Assembly (NCBI GenBank): GCA_947462335.1
Contig: OX381716.1
Span: 8,380,861-8,444,860, forward strand
Source of the DNA: Harmothoe impar
Lineage: Eukaryota; Annelida; Polychaeta; Phyllodocida; Polynoidae
Direction of reading: 5' to 3'
DNA: 64,000 bases
Positions 56,685 to 64,000 of this stretch are shown here, piece after piece. The first letter of the stretch is position 1, and every line of letters begins with the position of its first letter. The notes beneath the pieces were generated by a model. That model did not search any database and was not told the DNA's origin. It worked only from the letters and a program-made list of their open reading frames with translations. The position numbers were made by a program, and so were the translations under genes.

Positions 56685-56852
56685 TTGTGGAATTTCTGGT
56701 TATTTGCACGAGTAAAACTCGGGAAATACACATCACCATTGAAAATGTCACTAGGATTGTTCACTATTCTCGAGAATCTCCCGTGACTATCTTGTGTATA
56801 CAGCTTGTAAGTTTCTGGGAATATTTGAATTCTTGAATTCCGTTAGGAGGGT
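56685..56852 (-). mobile_element. Family Q2 element, half copy
   Basis: CTACTTGTGGAATTTCTGGT to GAATTCCGTTAGGAGGG. The other terminus is missing. Confidence 0.65.
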
Positions 56853-57639
56853 CCCCTCAAAGGCAAAGTGGACACAATACGACAGCCTGCAGGGTGGACG
56901 TGGTGGGCACCAGAGACTCAGCTGTTGTGTGGCCGTGGGAACTCACTGAGCAGACCGTGGGTCTGAGACGAGACTGACCGCTGTGAGAGGCCGAGGAGGC
57001 CCGGATCAGGTACACAATACCGAGTCTTACAGGCGTTGGTCAGAGGAGTGGCCCTTGATGGGGGGGGGGGGGTCCCCATGTTAGATGTCAATTTGAGAAA
57101 ATGACCATGTTGCATGTCTATGTTGCTCATAATAATGCTCATGTCCCATGTTGGTTTTAAAAACTGTCCATGTCCCATATCCCTATCTTTTTAAGCCTCA
57201 TGTCACATGTCACTTAGCCTCATATCGCATAGTGATTTTAAGAAATGCCCATGTTGCCATATCGAATATAGGGGTCTAGAGCCATAGGGGAGGGCGTTGA
57301 GAAAATGTGACAGAATGTTGGTGACACACAATTGTTATGCCAGCGTAGTCAGCATAGGATATTTGTCGGAATGATTAACAGATATTTAAAGATACCCAAG
57401 GCAAAGAGGAATATATGAATTTTGCCTAACATTACACTCATAGTCATAGAAATGGAAAAACCAAGACAAAATAGTCACTCATGACCAAGCTGACTGCATC
57501 AACTAACAGTGGTTGGTTGTGAAGGGAGCCAAGAAATGACTTACTAGGTCGATCACTAGTGACTGAGGTGTTAGTCACTACTAACTTAGGTCAGAATATC
57601 AGTATGGAGAGGAATAAACAAATATGAACAGGGTGGTCT
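56853..57639. other. No gene recognised
   Basis: Loose repeats of CCATGTTG/CCCATGT at 57070-57260 and a G-run at ~57059-57072. Confidence 0.35.
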
Positions 57640-57850
57640 TTCAGAATATGCCACGAGTTCGTGGGCATTTTTTCCTGTAGGGTTTATAGTGGACTTTTTA
57701 TTCTCACGATTAACGAATGTGTTTTAAAAGAGCCTCCTGGAGGATCCCTAAGAACGACTGACGCAGTCCTAGGCAAATTTTGACATGACAAAAACCTGCT
57801 TGATGACCACTAGTAAAACGTATTTCACAAGAATGTCTTGCAAATATGAC
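57640..57850. repeat. Dispersed repeat carrying the unoccupied Z site
   Basis: Shares AGAGCCTCCTGGAGG..AGAACGACTGACG and CCTGCTTGATGACCACTAGT with 624-683 plus 1021-1070. Its left part is the inverse of 36681-36752. Confidence 0.6.
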
Positions 57851-58526
57851 ACTATTGACCAAAAGACATCTACATTGACTATCCAAAACACTGTTATGAA
57901 ACTACTAGGACAAGTGTAATTTAAGGGTAACTTGTTGAACTTATTAAAGCAGTAATTTATCACTTCTTGATGAGTGATGCCAATTGCAGTGACTTTAAAA
58001 GCATATAAAAGATTTCCACTTCTTATTACCCGCACAATCAATCAAATTGTCAGCATCAGTAAACAGTATCGTCCACCATCATCTATTTTCCATTTGACCC
58101 TAAACGGCAATTATATATGCTTCAACAGGCTGGTCTCTAAGTTAAACAGGAGGAGAAGGTAGGTTGTGGAATGGATTGACTCTAAAAATTGATACTGCAG
58201 CAGGCCGGAACAACATTTGCACATCCTGTCTGGGGCATACACTGTTAGAAGGAGGTCAGTCAGTCATAGACTTCAGCCGGTCTCAGATGTCTAACCTGTA
58301 TCTATTTGGTAAGGCTGAATCATGAGATGAAAGGGAGGGGGTGCAGCTGGCTAAAAGGCACAAAGTGGAGCAGAGTGCTGCAGTGTGGGACAGAGTGCTG
58401 CAGTGTCTGAGGTTAGTCTCAGAAGCTGCTCCCGGGTCATCTTCTGACGGCAGCACAAGTCAGGTCCCGTAAAATATTCAGAATTATACAGGAACACGAG
58501 ACTCGCCACCGCCCCTATGTCTGGTC
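57851..58526. other. No gene recognised
   Basis: Short frames on both strands around 57770-58160 lack family resemblance. CAGAGTGCTGCAGTGTG is doubled near 58372-58405. Confidence 0.35.
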
Positions 58527-58779
58527 TTAGCCCTTAAACGACGGCGTCATACCTTAAATGCATAATGCCCTTGATTGTCATATTGCATGAATGCAGCTCT
58601 GGTGAGTAACTTACCAGTGCTCCATTTATACATCATGCTGACCCTGCAGGGTTGAGACACTCCCACAGGGTTGGCGTGATGCACCAATGCAGCCCCGGTG
58701 AGTTACTCGTTGGGGCTGCATTGGTGCATGATGACGACAAATGTCATCTTCTAGCAACATGTCATCATTTAAAGGTTAG
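58527..58779. mobile_element. Family P element
   Basis: TTAGCCCTTAAACGACGGCG to ATCATTTAAAGGTTA. Two clear hairpins and the conserved ACAAATGTCATCTTCTAGCA right arm. Confidence 0.75.
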
Positions 58780-58951
58780 GAGGTGAGTCCTCTGAGGGCT
58801 GCTAGAAGTCTCTAGGCATCATGAGGATTCAGATGGTGCAGTAGTTTAGCAATGGTAACTGACTAACCATTAGTGCATCAGGTCAACCCAATAGTGTCTG
58901 CATGATGGAGCAATAAAGCACAGGGAGGTACTAGCCTAGGCTGCCTTTAAG

Positions 58952-59267
58952 GCTGTGTCTCACGACCTTGGTCCAATGCTTTTGTCTCTGACCGGGTACC
59001 ATCTCTGACTGGGTGCCATCTCTGACCAGGTGGCGTCTCTGACCAGATGTCATTTGGGAGTTACGTTATCTTCTACCAACAGCAAGAGGCTAATTATAGT
59101 TCCATATCAACTGCCATAACGTTTCTACAAATCATAATATATATGAGTATGTTAAAAATTAAAAAAACACTAGGTCAGAGACGGCAGCTGGTCAGAGACG
59201 GCACCCGGTCAGAGATGGCACCCGATCAGAGACAAAATCATTGGCTCAAGGTCGTGAGACAAAGCCT
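58952..59267. mobile_element. Family R element
   Basis: AGGCTGTGTCTCACGACCTT and AAGGTCGTGAGACAAAGCCT are inverted. TTA/TAA lies outside both ends. Confidence 0.8.
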
Positions 59268-59774
59268 TAATCTCCACACCGAAGAACCAGGTAGCAATAT
59301 GCAGTCTTTGATGGTTAAGGCTGCTATACATTGTCAGGCATATCCTGGCAAGCTCCCTGACTGTGAGTGCATTAGGACCTTTATTAAGTAGTGTTAGCAC
59401 CTACAGGAGGAGGCCAGCCTCATCCCTTTGGTAGTACCATTATAGGCCATAAAACAGGAGGGGTGGTTTCATTAACACTTCGATCAAATACACTGGAGGA
59501 AGGGGCTAATGGGGTGACAAGTTTGGTTTATTTGAGGTATCACTTTGACCATTGTACACAGCTATAAGACTTCCACAGAGAACTCATCAGCCAGGCCCTT
59601 TGTAGACCTGGCCATGTTCCCATGGACAAGGTATACTTGGCTGTAGTGGGTGGAGGTTGATATCAGGGACAGACAGGGAGGCTGGTCCTTCTCAAGGTCG
59701 GATGTGGTCTTGTCATTTGGGGAGAATTATAAAATATACAGAAGGAGGACTGTATAAGGAAACGCTGATGTGTG
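59268..59774. other. No gene recognised
   Basis: Unique sequence; the frames present are short and featureless. Confidence 0.35.
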
Positions 59775-60430
59775 GTGAAATAAAATCTGGAATCAAAGCA
59801 CAAACCACATCCGAAAAAGTATTCATGCTAAGAATTCTACTTGTGGTTTGCAAAATACGAATCTTAAGAACTGTAGTCAGATAAAATGTTGATTGCATAT
59901 TTGATTCATGAGGCCCTTGTCTTCAATTATTCAAGAGGTAAGAAAGTCAGGAGAATGGAAATATAATTATGCTCAGCACAGTGTTCGGGTGAAATAGTAA
60001 TTAGGTTATATAAGAAAGAAAATGAAATGAAAGCAAGTTAATTCTCTTTAAATGTTTTTTGAATTCATGAAGTGTTTTATTCACCAAATGATTTTCAAAA
60101 TACAGCATATGTACTCAACAAAAAGGTAGCACTGTAGGGGAAACTCAGGAATCAAAATACAAACCACATTCGAAAATGTATTCTTGCTCAGAATGCTACT
60201 TGTGGTTTGCAATTAACAAATCTTAAAAATTGTAGTCAGATAGAATGCTGATTGCATATCTGATCCATGAGGCCCACGTCCCTTGTCTTTAATTATAGAA
60301 GAGCTAAGAAAGTCACGAGAATGGAAATATAATTACGCGCAGCATAGTTTTAGGGCGAAATAGTAATTAGGTTAAAATGAGATGAAGTATGAAGAAAGGA
60401 GAATGAAATGAAGTTAATTTTGTTCAAATG
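59775..60430. repeat. Two-copy tandem duplication, ~358 bp period
   Basis: GAATCAAAGCACAAACCACA (59791) and GAATCAAAATACAAACCACA (60151) begin units that stay alignable through TACTTGTGGTTTGCAA, TGATTGCATAT and AAATAGTAATTAGGTTA. A remote relative lies near 53455-53580. Confidence 0.75.
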
Positions 60431-61137
60431 TCTTCTCTGCTATTATGCATTAAATCTAAGAACCAACTACCCCTAGATAGTCTTGCAATCAGTTGATATC
60501 TGTGAATCCGGGGTTGGCACTTTAGATGATACACTAAGAAAATGTTCAAATACAGTTTATTCCCTGAATAACTTTCCTAAATATAATAAATCATGTAATA
60601 TATCAAAGTAATGCTAAGCTGTGAGACTACCATTAAGTATAGGAGCAGGTTATACGCAGGATACTGGTTACATGCCCGAATCTATAGTAATATTGGCTAG
60701 CCTAAAACAGACTCGCTCAACCAGTGCCTTTCTTCCACCGCAAGGGCTGCAAATGGGACTGGTGGAACTGCTATATTTAGATTATTACTTCCTGTCAGGC
60801 TGTGCACAGAAATTTGTGTACAGGTTTTAATTGGCCATCTCCTGAGGGCAAGTTGGTGAAACAAATTTTTCATATGAGTTTGTCCAGACTCTATTGTTAT
60901 AGAGTCAGGGCCTAGAATGCCTCTTTAGGTGCTGGCAATCAGCAGTCAGTGTGTTTGGGCCAGCTAAACACAAGCAGAAGAGTCTCATACCAAATAGGAC
61001 ACTGCCTCAAGGGTTAGACTGCAGGAAATCTTTTATGTAAGAAGGGAAGAAAATGGTACTACTTGTCTGGTCCCCTTTCCTCATCACACACTCTCCAAGT
61101 ATAGTTCCCATAATTATCATAAAATTCCACCATAAAA
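60431..61137. other. No gene recognised
   Basis: AT-rich unique sequence with one 69-codon featureless frame. Confidence 0.35.
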
Positions 61138-61244
61138 ACTATTCTTGAGAATTTCCCGTGTCTCTCTTGTGCATACAGCTTGTGCGTTCTGGGGAAATAC
61201 AAACGTCTCTAACGTGTGTCATTTTTAAGTTCTATTTGGAGGGG
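61138..61244 (-). mobile_element. Family Q2 terminal fragment
   Basis: ACTATTCTTGAGAATTTCCC to AGTTCTATTTGGAGGG. Confidence 0.65.
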
Positions 61245-61366
61245 AGTCTCTGCTTGGATTCCACCATTTTTAGCATCAAGGCCGCACATCTTGACTACTT
61301 TGCCAAGACAACTTATCAATGAAATCTTACGAAAATAGGCAGAGGCTAGCTCAAAATGTAGCATCC

Positions 61367-61694
61367 GTCCAAACAGAACTCAAAAATGACACAAGTTAGA
61401 AATAGTTGTATTCCCCAGGAAACACACAAGATGTATACCCAAGAGAGACACGGAAAATTCTCGAGAATAGTGAACGTTCCTAGTGGTTCAATAGTGAGGT
61501 GTATTTACTCATGCAAATAACCAGAAATTCCACAAGTAGATTGAAGACCTGTATTTCACGAGTTTCACTTCAAGAAATGACACAGAATATGACACAAGAA
61601 AATATCTAAAAAAGTTCCAAAAAAATTCATTCCGAAATTCACAAGTTTTGACACGACAATGGAACGCGTTCTGTTGAGATTTTGTTTGCAGGGA
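61367..61694 (+). mobile_element. Family Q2 element, full-length reference copy
   Basis: CCGTCCAAACAGAACTCAAA to TTGAGATTTTGTTTGCAGGG, 328 bp. It contains all Q2 blocks seen elsewhere. No protein is encoded. Confidence 0.8.
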
Positions 61695-62000
61695 TGACCC
61701 TGCTTGGAGAGTGAGACCATCCTGACCCCAAGCGTCCAATCACAGAAGTACACCCGGGGACATCCTGCAGCCACCAGAGGCCTCTGACGGGATCTGTGGT
61801 CAGCTGACCGGATATTGGCAGCAGGGGATTATGGGTAGAGCTTACCTCCATAATGGGAAGCGGCCACCTGGTGGTGGTTATTGGAACCTGAGGACGACAC
61901 CTGGAGGTGGCACTCAGGGGGTGTCTGAGTCTGATCATGACTTATGGCCAGTTTTTTGCCATTTTGTTGGGGGACGTAAAACGTTGGCATATTCTGATAT

Positions 62001-62257
62001 CCATCCAAACAGAACTCAGGAATTGAACGTTCGCAACTGGGGAGAATCTGGGTAAGTCACCATAACACAAGAAAGACAAACGGTTGCGACTTAGGGGAAA
62101 GACACAAGTTAGAACTTGTTCAAAGAACTCTTTAAAAAAACTAGATATTCCAGGGAATATGCCACAAAACGCTCACAAAACATTCAAAATTCTCCTGGGA
62201 ATAACAAGTCAAGACTCAAGCATGGCAAAAGTTCCACTTGAGATTTTGTTTGCAGGG
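62001..62257 (+). mobile_element. Family Q element
   Basis: CCATCCAAACAGAACTCAGG to TTGAGATTTTGTTTGCAGGG. TA stands just outside both ends. Confidence 0.75.
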
Positions 62258-62664
62258 ATAGCACCAAAATGTGTTGATTAAGATGAAACACGAGTGTAAA
62301 TCAGTAAATAGTCTAAGATGAATAAAGGAACATGTATATATATATCTTAATAGCTTCACCATTTCAAAAGCCTAATTTTGCCACAATCAGGGACTGTTAG
62401 GGGCCGTCGTACCAATACCAGTGCTTTACTTCCCCATCAAAAAGGCTAAGTAATTAGACATTAGATAGTGATCAATGATGATATATGTTTGCCGAATAAT
62501 TCATTGAGTGGTTAGCCTGATTGATGGTATTCTCAATGGTTCTAAATACATATAAAACATTTACATTTCTTATTAACAGCCCCGATCTATCACTTACTGA
62601 CTCAACAAGACAGTCTGGATCTTCCATGGCCGCCAACTGTCATTAAGCTGGCATCAGAAGGGAA
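62258..62664. other. No gene recognised
   Basis: AT-rich, with a short TATATATAT run near 62335-62345. Confidence 0.35.
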
Positions 62665-62908
62665 TTAACCCTTTAAGGATGGCATGTCCCTGAAAGATGA
62701 CATTTGTCGTCACGATGGATAGATGCTGTACTAATGAGTAACTCGCCAGTGCTGCATTGGTGCATCATGCCCATGCATCAGGAGTGTCACAACATCATAG
62801 GGTTAGCATGATGATTGAATGCAGCAATGGTGAGTTACTCACCAGGGCTGCATTCATGCATCAAGACGACCAAGGGAATAATGCATTATGCCGTCCTTAT
62901 AGTGTTAG
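62665..62908. mobile_element. Family P element
   Basis: TTAACCCTTTAAGGATGGCA to GCCGTCCTTATAGTGTTA, with two clear hairpins. Confidence 0.75.
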
Positions 62909-64000
62909 AGATGCCTTGGCCAGGGATTCTCAGGGATTTTTGCGTTCACATTTTTAGGCCTGATTTGAGAGTTCTTGCTCTAAAATCCTTTATAATTGTC
63001 CGATTCACAAACCGTAAAAACTGGAAAATAGCTAAATTTCCCAGGAAAAGGAAAAAATAGGGAGACCCGGCACTGTTTTGCTAGACCCGGTCGGGTGACC
63101 GGAAACCCAACTTTTTTTTAATATGGTCTAGGACGGGTTTAGAGTTGTGAGTCATGTACCAGGAGGAGGGGAAGAGCAGGACGCGATGAGTCAGCAAGTT
63201 TCCAGCTGACCGAAACAACATTTCCACTTCCTGTCCGGGACACGGCGACCAGGCAGAGGCATCACGAGAAAAGTGTGAGCATCAGCCTGAAGCCGGCCTT
63301 CACGCCAAATTATACCACAGCAGGCACAGAGAACAAAGCATCTCACACCTCTTGTATACTGTATACAGCTATTGGTATAAAGTAGTTATCAGGTGGAGGA
63401 CTAGTACAGCAGTACAGGACGGCCTGCATTAACAGGCAGCCTGTACTTTCAGGTCGCCCAGCCTGTACTTTCAGGTCGCCCCTATACACTCTCCCAGCAC
63501 AGCAGGCTGGTGTGCCAGGCAGGCAGCCTGGTATACCAGCCTGCAGCTCGGGCTTTCACACCTTCTCCAATCAGAGTCTCTGCTACATGTGTGTCACATT
63601 AGAGAAAATACTGATTTAAACTCATAATAATTTAGAAATGCAATGGACCATGCACATAATGCATCTAAAAGTTGGTAGCTGATATACTTATCCATGTACT
63701 AGATAGGTGTAAATATTTAGCAAATATCATGTAAAAATCGCAAATATGATTATATGAAAGCTATAGTAAAAGCACAGTGCTGTTACTGAACAGCACTGTA
63801 TTCCAGGCTGAGTGACCTGTAAAAACGGGCTGGGTGTGTTATGCAGGACGTACTGTAAGTACAGGCGGTCTTCCACCTGGTTATAGGCCTTGTACCAAGC
63901 CTGTAGGGGTATTCAGTGAAGGGAGCCTATAAGGCTCTTTCACTGTATTTCACGTACAGGATTGGTACTCGTCCTATAACTACTACATAATCCCTACCTA
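62909..64000. other. Gene-free window end
   Basis: CAGCCTGTACTTTCAGGTCG is doubled in tandem at 63439-63482. The last ~33 bases carry the 30-bp block shared with 55544. No coding sequence recognised. Confidence 0.4.

Overview
This is eukaryotic, almost certainly metazoan, DNA. It has spliced genes with GT/AG borders, AATAAA signals, a non-LTR retrotransposon, a tRNA-derived SINE head, and dense small inverted-repeat elements. There are no bacterial operons, ribosome binding sites, rRNA genes or CRISPR arrays. Long G/C runs, TAGGCCTA-type motifs and a Crypton-type recombinase gene fit a marine invertebrate such as a lancelet, echinoderm, hemichordate or mollusc. The exact lineage cannot be fixed from this window. 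Most of it is gene-poor, repeat-rich accessory DNA, and most open frames are chance or repeat artefacts.

One intact protein gene is supported: a three-exon, minus-strand gene (11040 to 8999) for a 546-residue Crypton/KIAA1958-like (DUF3504-type) tyrosine recombinase. It keeps a full R-K-H-R-H-Y catalytic set. Upstream lie CRE and E-box palindromes, downstream AATAAA signals, and just beyond its 3' side a ~150 bp near-perfect palindrome. The second coding relic is a dead, 5'-truncated non-LTR retrotransposon at about 19450-22273. It carries the endonuclease C-terminal half, the linker and a reverse transcriptase with YADD, with two frame breaks.

The rest is repeats, named here for reference. 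P: TTAA-flanked ~240 bp elements built of stacked hairpins, more than 20 copies. Q/Q2: ~300 bp elements with CCCTSCAAACARAA termini. R: ~330 bp elements ending AGGCTGTGTCTCA. A: ~270 bp elements ending TAGACCAATGC. S: C/G-tract elements ending GATCATTTTTTAACAACAGG. T: CACTGTAAAAAG termini. U: CACAGAGAGAAG termini. V and W: TA-flanked elements starting CCGTA. Y, AA, CC and Z: other inverted-repeat elements. D, E, G and X: dispersed repeats without clear ends. Several are nested, and some have unoccupied sister sites within the window that reveal target-site duplications.

Layout: 0-7 kb, inverted-repeat elements including a hAT-like insertion; 8-11.2 kb, recombinase gene; 12-14 kb, P elements and a TA microsatellite; 14.6-19.4 kb, a 31-bp minisatellite with nested A and Q; 19.4-22.3 kb, LINE; 23-29 kb, U elements and a degenerate tandem array; 29.6 kb, SINE head; 33-48 kb, dense P/Q/R/D/E with a 15-bp minisatellite at 43.2-43.7 kb; 48.9-50.8 kb, a CpG-rich block with hairpins and a retroposed poly(A) tail; 54.0-54.4 kb, a promoter-like cluster of CCAAT, X-box and forkhead motifs; 55.7-56.3 kb, a ~196 bp tandem repeat carrying nuclear-receptor DR1 motifs; 57-64 kb, more of the repeat families.
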